18,128 nt of DNA from Archaeoglobaceae archaeon (GTDB lineage Archaea > Halobacteriota > Archaeoglobi > Archaeoglobales > Archaeoglobaceae). A model generated the notes under the pieces. It did no database searches and was not told the DNA's origin. It was given only the letters and a program-made list of their open reading frames with translations. This document shows, in pieces, positions 1 through 7,354 of the stretch. The translations under genes and the position numbers were made by a program. The stretch is taken from the NCBI GenBank assembly GCA_025059545.1, contig JANXDJ010000024.1, positions 1 through 18,128 of the forward strand. Reading direction: 5' to 3'. Within the stretch, counting starts at the first letter, position 1. Each line of letters opens with the position of its first letter.

Positions 1-2
1 AA

Positions 3-467
3 AAAGGGGAACTCGTTTTAACCGCATTAACTAAGGAAGCAATGCCAATACTCCGATATCGCACAGGAGATATAACGATCCTCGAAAGCGATAAATGTGC
101 CTGTGGGAGAACTCACCCGAGGCTCTTAAGAATACTTGGAAGAAGTGATGACATGCTAATAGTTCGTGGAGTCAATGTATTTCCAAGTCAGATAGAGCAT
201 GTGCTCATGCAAATACCAGAAGTTGGAGATAACTTCCAGATCGTGCTGACAAGAGAATCCGGGCTTGATGAGATCACGGTGAAAGTTGAAGTTAGGGACG
301 AGATCTTCACAGGAGAACTCTGGGATCTAAAGGAGCTTCAGCAGAAAATTCAAAGAGTTTTACAGAAAGAGCTTCTTCTTAGAACAAACGTTGAGCTTGT
401 TGAAAAAGGAAGTATAGAGAGATCGATGGGAAAAGCTAAGAGAGTCGTTGATCTCAGATCAATCTGA
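3..467 (+). CDS. paaK: Phenylacetate-CoA ligase-like protein, C-terminal part (5' truncated by window edge)
   Basis: This is the C-terminal end of an adenylate-forming acyl-CoA ligase of the phenylacetate-CoA ligase (PaaK) family, which activates an aromatic or other carboxylic acid with ATP and CoA. The frame is open from base 3, well upstream of the ATG at 42. That upstream stretch reads GELVLTALTKEA, which is family sequence, so the ATG is internal and the gene starts before the window. Visible landmarks are the YRTGD hinge motif just after the ATG, a CACGR cysteine pair, and the GRSDDMLIVRGVNVFPSQIE core that begins the mobile C-terminal domain, followed by an ACT-like fold region. The substrate cannot be read from this fragment. 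It ends in a 9-base convergent overlap with phaC. A role in supplying acyl-CoA to the neighbouring PHA synthase is possible but is only inference. Confidence 0.88.
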   Translation, partial: KGELVLTALTKEAMPILRYRTGDITILESDKCACGRTHPRLLRILGRSDDMLIVRGVNVFPSQIEHVLMQIPEVGDNFQIVLTRESGLDEITVKVEVRDEIFTGELWDLKELQQKIQRVLQKELLLRTNVELVEKGSIERSMGKAKRVVDLRSI

Positions 468-1439
468 TCTCTCCAAGATCCACTTTATTGCCTCGTTCCA
501 GAGTTTTGCATGAGAGCTCTTGCTCACCGTTAGCCCTATATGCCCCTTATCCACACTCATCGCTTTTTTATCCTTTGAAGGTATTTTTTCTAAGAATGGT
601 ATTACCGCATTTGGTGGGGTTATATGATCCTTCTCAGCATAAAGAGCAAGCAAAGACATCGTAATTTTGCTCAGATCCACAACTTTGCCACCAATCGTAT
701 AAGTCCCATTCATGATCTCGTTTTTGTGATACCACTGATCGATGTATTCCTCGAAAACACTACCAGCGACTGCTGGAGAGTCGAAGATCCAGAAATCCAT
801 AGAGTAAAACTCCTTAAGGAACTTGGGATCCTCGATGTTGTCTATTAAGCCTTGATACTTCCCAAGAACAAGTCTTATTGGATCGATCAACAGGAATGCG
901 ATGTTAAGCATCTCTCCGCTGACGTTTCCCATGGCTCTTGAAACTCTATGTGGATCTATGTGCTTAGCCCAGAGTGCAAGAGCGTTTTCGGTGTTGAAAT
1001 TCAAAGGTGGTGTCTGAATTATGAGATTTTTAACTTTTTCTGGATATAAAGCGGAATATATTACCGCTAAAGTTGATCCAAGACAATAGCCATGAAGAGT
1101 TATCGAATCTACTTTGCATTCCTTTTTTATGTGCTCTACACAGAGATCTATGTATTCGATGTAGTCCTCAATTCTGAGGAATTTGTCCGCCCTCTTTGGA
1201 TATCCCCAATCGATCATCCAGACATCAATGCCTTCTTTCAACAATTTTCGAACAACACTAACGTCTTCATGCAGATCCAAGACATAAGGACGATTTATGA
1301 ATGCATATACAAAAAGTAGCGGAATTTTATGTTTCTTCTCGCCTTTGAAGTGCAACAACTTGAACAACCAATCTTCATGCACAACTTCGAATTCACACGT
1401 CCATGGCTTTATGCTCACTTCTCGGATTTTTTCGAGCAT
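459..1439 (-). CDS. phaC: Class III poly(R)-hydroxyalkanoate synthase, catalytic subunit PhaC
   Basis: This 326-residue alpha/beta hydrolase-fold protein fits the catalytic subunit of a two-component (class III) polyhydroxyalkanoate synthase, which polymerises (R)-3-hydroxyacyl-CoA into storage polyester. The nucleophile box is GYCLGS, with Cys119 in place of the lipase serine, as in PHA synthases. Asp271 lies in AEKDHITPP and His300 in GHIGL, so the whole catalytic triad is present. The segment DVWMIDWGYPKRAD (residues 72-85) is typical of class III PhaC. The length is a little below the usual 350 or so. A good Shine-Dalgarno (GAGGGGG) precedes the ATG. The first 25 bases overlap the end of phaE, which suggests translational coupling. 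The 3' end overlaps the convergent ligase gene. No phaA, phaB, phasin or depolymerase gene is visible here. Family assignment is firm; polymer production in this organism is inferred. Confidence 0.9.
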   Translation of the reverse strand: MLEKIREVSIKPWTCEFEVVHEDWLFKLLHFKGEKKHKIPLLFVYAFINRPYVLDLHEDVSVVRKLLKEGIDVWMIDWGYPKRADKFLRIEDYIEYIDLCVEHIKKECKVDSITLHGYCLGSTLAVIYSALYPEKVKNLIIQTPPLNFNTENALALWAKHIDPHRVSRAMGNVSGEMLNIAFLLIDPIRLVLGKYQGLIDNIEDPKFLKEFYSMDFWIFDSPAVAGSVFEEYIDQWYHKNEIMNGTYTIGGKVVDLSKITMSLLALYAEKDHITPPNAVIPFLEKIPSKDKKAMSVDKGHIGLTVSKSSHAKLWNEAIKWILERSD

Positions 1440-2323
1440 ATATCCCCCTCTAGTCTTTCTATTCTTTTTTCAAGTTCTGAAACTTTTCTCTTAAGATCCA
1501 AGATCCTTTTATAGGCTTCATCGATCTGCGAAACTGTTGCAAATGGGCTTGCTGGGTTATTTTCGATCATCAGCTCTAAAAATCTTCTTAAACAATAGAT
1601 GTGATCGAAAAGAGTGTTCATAAGTCTTCCCTGAATTTCCAGATATTCTTCCGATCTGAGAAGTGAGTCAAATTCTTTTGCAAGATTCTCTTGGAAGTGA
1701 TCCTTAAAACTATCAAAGTTTTTAATGCCATTGGAATTTGCCAATTCTATTATTTTCTCAACCGCCCTGCAGTAAGTATTTTTTATTAATTTCTTGTAGA
1801 TCTCATAATCTTTTGCAAAATCTTTCCAATGAGTGAAACAGTCCAAAAGATAGTTCTTCGCATTTTCTGGCAAAGCAAACGGATAATCCTGCATTAAAAC
1901 CTCTCCACCAGCCTCAAATTTCCTCAAGAAGTCTCTCCAATCTTCAAGGAATTTTTCTACTGGAAGCTTCTGAATTACTATTGGCTCTGAAAAAAGCTGA
2001 AATGTTAACTTCATGTGCGAAATAACGCTCTCCAAGAAATCTGTGTAGGCAGTAACTACATCTCTTCCCGTAAATAGCTCCTGAATCGGTATTATGTTTC
2101 TGATCACCTTTTCATTAAATATCACGATCTCAAATGGTCTGAAAAAGAACCTAAAAAGCTCTTCAAAAATACCATCAAACTCCTTCAAATATCCAAGAGA
2201 ACCTCTAATCTCATATTGCTTCCAAATGTCTCTAAGATAGTCTCTAACCGAAAGGTTTCGAATGAAAAGCTCGAAGGATTCCTTTGGCAATTTTTTGTAT
2301 AGATCGATTATTACACTACTCAT
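1415..2323 (-). CDS. phaE: Class III PHA synthase accessory subunit PhaE-like
   Basis: This 302-residue, largely helical, soluble protein lies directly upstream of phaC and overlaps it by 25 bases. Known PhaE subunits pair with PhaC and are needed for class III synthase activity, though their sequences diverge strongly. The conserved part is the C-terminus: a helical stretch around residues 225-255, a turn with NNPASPF, then a heptad-rich coiled coil at about 264-293 (IDEAYKR ... LEKRIERLEG). This matches the usual PhaE tail. The N-terminal 200 residues show no motif that I recognise. The call rests on the tail plus gene order (phaE-phaC). The ATG at 2323 lies about 27 bases from a TTAAATAT box, so the transcript is probably leaderless. 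Identity as PhaE is likely; an unrelated coiled-coil partner is the alternative. Confidence 0.78.
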   Translation of the reverse strand: MSSVIIDLYKKLPKESFELFIRNLSVRDYLRDIWKQYEIRGSLGYLKEFDGIFEELFRFFFRPFEIVIFNEKVIRNIIPIQELFTGRDVVTAYTDFLESVISHMKLTFQLFSEPIVIQKLPVEKFLEDWRDFLRKFEAGGEVLMQDYPFALPENAKNYLLDCFTHWKDFAKDYEIYKKLIKNTYCRAVEKIIELANSNGIKNFDSFKDHFQENLAKEFDSLLRSEEYLEIQGRLMNTLFDHIYCLRRFLELMIENNPASPFATVSQIDEAYKRILDLKRKVSELEKRIERLEGDICSKKSEK

Positions 2324-2343
2324 AATTAATCTTATCGGCCTTG

Positions 2344-2356
2344 ATAATATTTAACA
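2344..2356 (-). promoter_or_regulatory. TATA box of the phaEC operon
   Basis: On the minus strand the sequence reads GGGAAAATGTTAAATATTA, a purine-rich BRE-like stretch followed by an AT-rich TATA element. Its centre is about 27 bases from the phaE ATG, which predicts a start at or next to the ATG (leaderless). It sits in the 46-base gap after the histidine kinase stop, so phaEC can be expressed separately from that gene. Confidence 0.5.
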
Positions 2357-2369
2357 TTTTCCCAAAATT

Positions 2370-3812
2370 TCACTTCTTTGGTGCTTTCAGTCTTATTACG
2401 AAAGTTGCTCCCTTTGGCTTTGTGTCTTCAACCCAAACTCTCCCACCATATCTTTCAACAACCTTCTTAACTATATAAAGACCGATTCCGGTTTTCTCCT
2501 TTAAAGTTAAGTTGTAGCCCTCAAAAATCTTCTTTTTCGCTTCTGCTGGTATTCCTACGCCGTAGTCAACAATTCTCACTTCAATTTCGTCTTCTACCTT
2601 TTCAATGTATACATCTATTTTTTCTGTTTTTCCGTGCTTTATCGCATTATTCACAATGTTATCAATAACTGAATAAAGAACATCATCCGCGAGCGCAATA
2701 CCTGAACCTTGAATCTTGGCAGGTATTTCGTATGTTTTCAGCACATCTTCAACTACTTTCCTAACATTTATTGGCTTAAGTGGTTCAGATCCTCCGGAAA
2801 TTGCTCTATCTATCTCTCTAATTCTATCTAAATATGAGCTTATTTCCTCAACAGTCGTAAGGACTTTTTCAAGATAAGATTCATCTTTTTTCATCATATA
2901 AGTTTCAACATAGCTGACTATAAGTTGGAGCTTGTTTTTCACATCATGTCTAAGCATTCGATTCATTAAACTCACAACCTCCTGAACCTCCTTTGCTGTT
3001 TTATACTGTTCAGCGATCTTTTCCTTCTCTTCAACTAACGTTGAATATGTGAGGAAACCAATATCTCTCCTATAAACGTAAAGCAAGCCAGAGTATATGC
3101 TTATGAGGGCAAAAGCGTAAAAAACCGTTGGGATACCCCAATAGATAAAACCCACAAGCGTAAGAATGTCCCCAGTGAACCAAAATATCAAATATGCAAT
3201 AATTATAAGAAAATAGGCTTTAGATTCTGTTTCAAAAAACATCATTAAAAGGATCGTGTAAACAAAAAGTAATACTGTATCGAGAAATAAAGACACGAAG
3301 TAGAGGTCTTGAACTGCCACGGGATAATTGGATGCCCCCATTGCCAGAGCGATTAACGCTATGAGTAACAATGGGAATACAAGTGCAACTGCCAGATCTT
3401 TCAATTTTATAAAAGATATTTCTCTCGCAAGTTTCCATACTCCAAATGCAAAAAGCGGAAAATATAATCCCACAAAGAAAAGCAAAGAGAGTGGAGAAGT
3501 TGATATTTGTTCAATAAGCTGTAAATAAGCTTTTTCAAGTTCTAAATCGACTTCTCCAAGACCAAAATATGCAGAAACGCTACCCAAGGCAAAAACACCC
3601 AGAGTTGAGGATATAGAAAGCATTAAATACCTTCTTTCTCCCTCAGAACCTATAAAAATAAGCAGAGAGAGAATTAAGGAGACGAAAACAATTAATAAGA
3701 CATATATAAGAACGTATGATTCTATAAACTCTACTACAAGTTCTGGAGCCAAGTATGGCAAAATGATCGGGACTAAGGCAATTAAAGTTAATACCAGCAC
3801 GTCCCAATACAT
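2370..3812 (-). CDS. Multi-pass membrane sensor histidine kinase
   Basis: This is an integral-membrane histidine kinase of the archaeal type. The first 245 or so residues form about seven or eight hydrophobic segments with short loops, resembling a 7TM-type sensor module, with no large extracytoplasmic domain. A short helical linker (about 255-285) leads to the H box LRHDVKNKL, with phospho-acceptor His289 (counting from the ATG at 3812). The ATPase domain has an N box (DNIVNNAIKHG, about 384-394), the G1 motif DYGVGIP (416-422) and the G2 motif KTGIGLYIV (440-448), so it should be catalytically competent. An in-frame ATG also lies at 3818. The TATA box (centre about 3838) is 26 bases from 3812, which favours a leaderless start at 3812. 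No receiver-domain gene is nearby, so it is an orphan kinase. The signal is unknown. Confidence 0.9.
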   Translation of the reverse strand: MYWDVLVLTLIALVPIILPYLAPELVVEFIESYVLIYVLLIVFVSLILSLLIFIGSEGERRYLMLSISSTLGVFALGSVSAYFGLGEVDLELEKAYLQLIEQISTSPLSLLFFVGLYFPLFAFGVWKLAREISFIKLKDLAVALVFPLLLIALIALAMGASNYPVAVQDLYFVSLFLDTVLLFVYTILLMMFFETESKAYFLIIIAYLIFWFTGDILTLVGFIYWGIPTVFYAFALISIYSGLLYVYRRDIGFLTYSTLVEEKEKIAEQYKTAKEVQEVVSLMNRMLRHDVKNKLQLIVSYVETYMMKKDESYLEKVLTTVEEISSYLDRIREIDRAISGGSEPLKPINVRKVVEDVLKTYEIPAKIQGSGIALADDVLYSVIDNIVNNAIKHGKTEKIDVYIEKVEDEIEVRIVDYGVGIPAEAKKKIFEGYNLTLKEKTGIGLYIVKKVVERYGGRVWVEDTKPKGATFVIRLKAPKK

Positions 3813-3832
3813 AATCATGGTAATGAGTTAAA

Positions 3833-3848
3833 ACATATAAACCTTTTC
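3833..3848 (-). promoter_or_regulatory. BRE/TATA promoter of the histidine kinase gene
   Basis: The minus strand reads GAAAAGG then TTTATATG, a good BRE plus TATA pair. The TATA centre near 3838 predicts initiation near 3811-3812, right at the second in-frame ATG of the kinase. This is the argument for the start chosen there. Confidence 0.6.
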
Positions 3849-3867
3849 TTTTTTCTTTTTGTTTCAA

Positions 3868-4341
3868 TTATCCGATTTCTACTTCGATACTCGCATCAAT
3901 TAGAGTTTTAAAGCTAAAAGCCTTATCCCAACCTTGTTTTTTAAAAATACCCATAAAACAAACACCAAGAATGATTGGTTTCGCTTCCTTACATATTCTC
4001 TCAATCATCTGAGAGACTTCCTCAATCGAACAACCAAACTTAGGCATCGCCAACCCCCCAAGAAGAACTATTGCGTCTGGATTGAATGGATCTGCTTTTT
4101 CATCCTTTATAAAGTAGCAAAAACCACCTAATTCGCTTAGCTTCCTTGCTTCACTCTCGTTTGCCTTAGGGATGAAGAGCATTTCGAATTTTTTGTCACG
4201 AACAGCGTAGGCAAGAAGCTCAACAAATGGAGTGCAAACATATGGAGAACCCACAAAAACAATCTTAGATCCATCCTTTAGCTCTGAAACTGCCTCTCTG
4301 AAAGCTTGTGTTAGAGCAATTATTCCTCTACGCTTTTCCAT
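3868..4341 (-). CDS. DUF2124-like archaeal protein
   Basis: This 157-residue soluble protein resembles the archaeal DUF2124 family found in methanogens and Archaeoglobus, which has no established function. An alternating strand/helix pattern suggests a Rossmann-like alpha/beta fold: strands at about 27-31 (KIVFVG), 52-57 (FEMLFIP), 90-94 (AIVLLGG) and 121-127 (PIILGVCF). A glycine-rich LLGGLAMPKFG segment follows the third strand. There is no P-loop, signal peptide or membrane segment. The ATG has a GGGGTG Shine-Dalgarno nine bases upstream. The gene is divergent from ftsZ and may share its TATA box. The HK gene downstream has its own promoter, so these two are probably not one strict operon. 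The family assignment is from memory of sequence character and is moderately sure; function is unknown. Confidence 0.65.
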   Translation of the reverse strand: MEKRRGIIALTQAFREAVSELKDGSKIVFVGSPYVCTPFVELLAYAVRDKKFEMLFIPKANESEARKLSELGGFCYFIKDEKADPFNPDAIVLLGGLAMPKFGCSIEEVSQMIERICKEAKPIILGVCFMGIFKKQGWDKAFSFKTLIDASIEVEIG

Positions 4342-4370
4342 TTTTAACGCACCCCAAGATGAGCAAAGGA

Positions 4371-4424
4371 CGAAAGGATTTATATACTATTTTGCATTCA
4401 TAATTAAAAGTATCGGAGGGGGTG
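4371..4424 (+). promoter_or_regulatory. ftsZ promoter and ribosome binding site
   Basis: A BRE-like CGAAAGGA is followed by TTTATATA (4379-4386), close to the archaeal consensus. Initiation is predicted near 4409, giving a leader of about 19 bases. That leader contains GGAGGGGG (4415-4422), a strong Shine-Dalgarno that decides for the TTG start at 4428; the in-frame GTG at 4422 runs directly into TGA. The same box reads TATATAAA on the other strand and is correctly placed for the divergent DUF2124-like gene. Confidence 0.65.
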
Positions 4425-4427
4425 TGA

Positions 4428-5528
4428 TTGAGATCTATAATTGAGGAGGCTCTTTCAAGAGCGGAAAGAGAGAAAAAAGAGAAGACTGAAGGTAAGCCTG
4501 CTGAGAATGTTGAAGATGAAATTGTTCAGATGTTGCACGAACTAAAAACAGTAATAAAAGTGATCGGAGTTGGTGGCGCAGGTTGTAATACGATCACAAG
4601 ACTCTACGAAGAAGGTGTTGAGGGGGCGGAGCTAATAGCCCTAAACACTGACGTTCAGCACCTTTACTATACAAAAGCAAATAGAAGAATTCTATTAGGT
4701 AAAAGAAGGACAAGGGGGCTTGGTGCTGGTAGTTTGCCTCAAGTCGGTGAGGAAGCTGCGAAAGAGAGCGAGGAGGAGATCAAGAAGCTCGTAGAAGGTT
4801 GCGACATGGTATTCGTCACATGCGGACTTGGAGGCGGAACTGGGACTGGTGCATCGCCAGTTGTTGCTGGAGCTGCGCAGGAAGCTGGAGCTTTAACGAT
4901 TGCAGTTGTTACCTATCCGTTTACTGCAGAAGGAGCTGTAAGAAGGGCTAATGCAGAAGCAGGATTGGAAAGGCTCAGAGAAGTTACTGACACAGTGATC
5001 GTGATCCCAAACGATAAACTGCTCGAAGTAGTGCCAAACTATCCCCTAAACTTGGCTTTCAAGGTCGCGGATGAAATACTCATGAGAGCTGTAAAGGGGA
5101 TCACCGAACTAATCACGAAGCCCGGACTCGTGAATTTAGACTTTGCAGATGTTAAAACAATCATGGAAAAGGGCGGAGTGGCGATGATTGGACTTGGAGA
5201 GGCAAGTGGCGAGGACAAAGCTCTTGAGTCTGTAAGAAAAGCTCTTAAGAGTCCGCTGCTTGATGTTGATATTTCTGGAGCAAAATCTGCACTTGTTAAC
5301 GTCACGGGCGGTCCAGATATGACAGTTGAAGAGGCTGAAAGTGTTGTCGAGGAGATCTACAGTAAGCTCGATTCCGACGCAAGGATCATCTGGGGTGCGA
5401 TGATCGATCCTGAGCTTGAAAACACGATGAGGACGTTGTTAATTGTTACTGGTGTCAAAAGCCCCCAGATCTTGGGTCGTAAAGGTTATCCTGTAACCCA
5501 GAAGTTCGGAATAGATTTCGTTAGGTAA
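4428..5528 (+). CDS. ftsZ: Cell division GTPase FtsZ (FtsZ1 type)
   Basis: This 366-residue tubulin-family GTPase polymerises into the division ring at mid-cell. Motifs in order: an N-terminal charged tail (1-40), GVGGAGCNT (47-55), LNTD (72-75), the GTP signature GGGTGTG (135-141), IPNDKLL (193-199), VADEIL (213-218), and the T7 synergy loop [11 protein letters not shown] (236-246) with the acidic residues for GTP hydrolysis by the neighbouring subunit. Length is typical of archaeal FtsZ. The start codon is TTG, chosen from the strong Shine-Dalgarno eight bases upstream. The C-terminus ends KFGIDFVR without an evident long linker. The gene is followed by secE, spt5 and rpl11, a neighbourhood typical of the FtsZ1 paralogue in euryarchaea. 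A second paralogue (FtsZ2) would be expected elsewhere in the genome. Confidence 0.96.
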   Translation: MRSIIEEALSRAEREKKEKTEGKPAENVEDEIVQMLHELKTVIKVIGVGGAGCNTITRLYEEGVEGAELIALNTDVQHLYYTKANRRILLGKRRTRGLGAGSLPQVGEEAAKESEEEIKKLVEGCDMVFVTCGLGGGTGTGASPVVAGAAQEAGALTIAVVTYPFTAEGAVRRANAEAGLERLREVTDTVIVIPNDKLLEVVPNYPLNLAFKVADEILMRAVKGITELITKPGLVNLDFADVKTIMEKGGVAMIGLGEASGEDKALESVRKALKSPLLDVDISGAKSALVNVTGGPDMTVEEAESVVEEIYSKLDSDARIIWGAMIDPELENTMRTLLIVTGVKSPQILGRKGYPVTQKFGIDFVR

Positions 5529-5529
5529 A

Positions 5530-5537
5530 ATTTAATA
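5530..5537 (+). promoter_or_regulatory. Possible TATA box for secE
   Basis: ATTTAATA lies just after the ftsZ stop, with its centre about 27 bases before the secE ATG. This predicts a leaderless secE-spt5-rpl11 transcript in addition to read-through from ftsZ. The GAGGT touching the ATG is too close to act as a normal Shine-Dalgarno, which agrees with leaderless initiation. Confidence 0.4.
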
Positions 5538-5560
5538 ACCCATTGAGTTAGTTTAGAGGT

Positions 5561-5740
5561 ATGCCAAAGATAGAAGAGAAGCTTAGTGAATACTATAACG
5601 TGCTAAAAATGGCAAAAAAACCAAGCTGGGAAGAATTCTCCACGACTGCAAAGGTTGCATTAGTGGTAATGTTCATCATAGGCTTTGTTGGATTCGTAAT
5701 CTATCTGCTAATGGAAGTGCTACCGGGTGCCTTTAAATGA
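5561..5740 (+). CDS. secE: Preprotein translocase subunit SecE (Sec61 gamma)
   Basis: This short gene encodes 59 residues. The protein has an amphipathic cytoplasmic N-terminal helix (MPKIEEKLSEYYNVLKMAKK), the PSWEEF segment that matches the archaeal SecE/Sec61-gamma PxxxEF pattern, and one C-terminal transmembrane helix at about 31-52, ending in VLPGAFK. It clamps the two halves of SecY in the protein-conducting channel. The length is normal for archaeal SecE. It lies 32 bases after ftsZ, and its TGA overlaps the ATG of spt5 (ATGA), so the two are translationally coupled. The secE-spt5 order is conserved across archaea and parallels bacterial secE-nusG, which strengthens the call. Confidence 0.93.
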   Translation: MPKIEEKLSEYYNVLKMAKKPSWEEFSTTAKVALVVMFIIGFVGFVIYLLMEVLPGAFK

Positions 5741-6183
5741 AGTTCGTTGCGATTAAAACGACCGCAAATCAGGAAAGAATTGTTGCAAACATGATCGAAT
5801 TAGCTGTGAAGAAGCATAATCTCAAAGTGCACTCCATTTTAGCTCCAAAAGAGCTTAAGGGATATGTTATATTAGAGGCAGAAGGTATTGAGGATGCAAT
5901 AATTGCTACCCGTGGAGTTCAACATGTTAGAGGTATCGTTAAGAAAGAGATCAGTCTTGCGGATATACAGCACTATCTTACTCCAAAGAAGGCGGTAGAG
6001 CAGATAAAGGAAGGTTATATGGTTGAAGTTTCTGCTGGACCATTCAAGGGTGAGAAGGGAATAGTTAAGAGAGTAGATAGAGCGAAGAATGAGATAACTA
6101 TAGAACTGCTTGAAGCGGTAGTTCCAATTCCCGTAACTGTAAAGGCGGAAAATGTGAGGATAGTTGATAGAAAGGAGGGGTGA
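5737..6183 (+). CDS. spt5: Transcription elongation factor Spt5 (NusG homologue)
   Basis: This 148-residue protein has an NGN domain (about 1-85, starting [13 protein letters not shown], with RGVQHVRG near its end) and one KOW domain (about 92-145, with [17 protein letters not shown]). Archaeal Spt5 pairs with Spt4, binds the RNA polymerase clamp across the DNA cleft and raises processivity; the KOW domain can contact the ribosome. The ATG overlaps the secE stop by four bases. Its own 3' end carries the GGAGGGG that serves as Shine-Dalgarno for rpl11, so spt5 and rpl11 translation are linked. Length and domain order are standard for archaea. Spt4 is not encoded in this window. Confidence 0.95.
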   Translation: MKFVAIKTTANQERIVANMIELAVKKHNLKVHSILAPKELKGYVILEAEGIEDAIIATRGVQHVRGIVKKEISLADIQHYLTPKKAVEQIKEGYMVEVSAGPFKGEKGIVKRVDRAKNEITIELLEAVVPIPVTVKAENVRIVDRKEG

Positions 6184-6185
6184 TT

Positions 6186-6656
6186 ATGCAAGTGGTAGAA
6201 GTTCTCGTAACTGGTGGTCAAGCAACCCCGGGTCCTCCTTTAGGACCTGTAATTGGACCCTTAGGATTGAACGTGAAACAGGTTGTGGACAAAATAAACG
6301 AAGCTACTAAGGACTATGCTGGCTTGAACGTGCCAGTGAAGATCGTAGTCAAAGACGATAGAAGCTTTGAGATCGAAGTGGGCATTCCTCCAGTATCTGC
6401 ATTAATAAAAAGAGAGTTGAAACTTGAAAAGGGCTCTGCAAATGCTGGAAAGGACTTTGTGGGCAATATAAAGTTCGAACAGCTCATAAAGATTGCAAAG
6501 ATGAAAAAAGCCAGCTCTCTGTCATACTCTCTGAAAGGAGTCGTAAAGGAAGCTCTTGGAACTTGTGTTTCGATGGGTATCACCGTAGACGGCAAAAATC
6601 CAAAAGAAGTTCTTAGAGAAATTGATGAAGGTAAAATCGAGATACCTGAGGGTTAA
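6186..6656 (+). CDS. rpl11: 50S ribosomal protein L11 (uL11)
   Basis: This 156-residue large-subunit protein forms the base of the L7/L12 stalk with 23S rRNA at the GTPase-associated centre. The N-terminus carries the hallmark [20 protein letters not shown], followed by the rRNA-binding C-terminal domain with [22 protein letters not shown] at 6180 is in frame, but the ATG at 6186 is preferred. It lies seven bases after GGAGG (6174-6178) and gives the usual archaeal N-terminus. The genes for L1, L10 and L12, which follow L11 in many archaea, do not follow here. Instead rpl11 meets the GPN-GTPase gene tail to tail with a 4-base overlap. I recall L11 as also separated from L1-L10-L12 in Archaeoglobus. 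Confidence 0.95.
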   Translation: MQVVEVLVTGGQATPGPPLGPVIGPLGLNVKQVVDKINEATKDYAGLNVPVKIVVKDDRSFEIEVGIPPVSALIKRELKLEKGSANAGKDFVGNIKFEQLIKIAKMKKASSLSYSLKGVVKEALGTCVSMGITVDGKNPKEVLREIDEGKIEIPEG

Positions 6657-7354
6657 CTCAGATCACCACAGGCACAGAAAAGCTCTCTCAAGGTAGATAG
6701 AAGATCCTGATATCCTGATTTATCGACATTGGAAATCTTAAGTGTTCTGTAGCGCAAGCTTGTGTAGCTTACGAGGGGAGTTAATTTTTCCATTATTTCC
6801 GACAAAACTCCTTTTCCGAATCTAATACTCAATAGGTGTTTTTTAACATCGAGATTCAAAAGATCGGACTTCGTAATTGCTGTTACAGTTGGCAAACCAA
6901 TACGAAGCATAACAACCACGTTCTGCAGAATTGCAGAGACGAAGTTTTCTGGAGTTCTCACCATGCTTGCATCTATCAAGAATAAACCGCATGTCTGAAC
7001 TCTTTTTAATTTATCAACAAGTTCTATTCCGCTGTCAGAGTAAATAAAAATCTCCATCTGTCCAGGAGTATCGTATAAAACAAAATCTGCATCCAATTTC
7101 AGTTTATCACTAAAAGCTGACATGAGTTCGATCGACTTGAGCATCGCTCCATTTACTCCAAGCCCATATTCAAGCATAATTTTCTCAGTTCTAACGTAAT
7201 TTCTTATATCAATATCTGCTTGGTAAATCGGATCGCTTGAAGGGTCTAAATTAACGCATTTTACATCATAGCCCAAATTTCTCAAAAAATTGGAGAACTC
7301 TTTAACGAATGTGCTCTTTCCACTCCCCGCTGGTCCGAGAACGACGACTTGCAT
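6653..7354 (-). CDS. GPN-loop GTPase family protein with variant GVN motif
   Basis: This 233-residue P-loop GTPase belongs to the GPN/XAB1 family, homodimeric in archaea; eukaryotic members help assemble and import RNA polymerase II. Motifs: Walker [10 protein letters not shown] (7-15), NLDPSSDPI (35-43), switch motif DTPGQMEIF (95-103), and TKSD (161-164) in place of the usual NKxD-type guanine motif. The family-defining Gly-Pro-Asn insert is read here as Gly-Val-Asn (66-68, in [11 protein letters not shown]). The codon is clearly GTA, so proline is absent. In known structures this loop reaches into the partner's active site. Length is near that of archaeal homologues. The gene is the last of a three-gene operon: its ATG overlaps the preceding TAA by one base, and an AGGAG site lies upstream. 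The 3' end overlaps rpl11 by four bases. Confidence 0.9.
   Translation of the reverse strand: MQVVVLGPAGSGKSTFVKEFSNFLRNLGYDVKCVNLDPSSDPIYQADIDIRNYVRTEKIMLEYGLGVNGAMLKSIELMSAFSDKLKLDADFVLYDTPGQMEIFIYSDSGIELVDKLKRVQTCGLFLIDASMVRTPENFVSAILQNVVVMLRIGLPTVTAITKSDLLNLDVKKHLLSIRFGKGVLSEIMEKLTPLVSYTSLRYRTLKISNVDKSGYQDLLSTLRELFCACGDLS

Noticed and set aside
42..467. ATG at 42 as a true start of a short protein
   Set aside because: The frame is open to the window edge and the upstream codons read as family sequence (GELVLTALTKEA), so this is a truncated ligase, not a small gene.
3841..3866. Pyrimidine-rich tract as a terminator or structured RNA
   Set aside because: On the transcribed (minus) strand it is a purine run that sits as the BRE upstream of the kinase TATA box; no U-tract or hairpin is formed.
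6180..6185. GTG at 6180 as the start of L11
   Set aside because: It overlaps the Shine-Dalgarno itself; the ATG at 6186 is correctly spaced and gives the family N-terminus.
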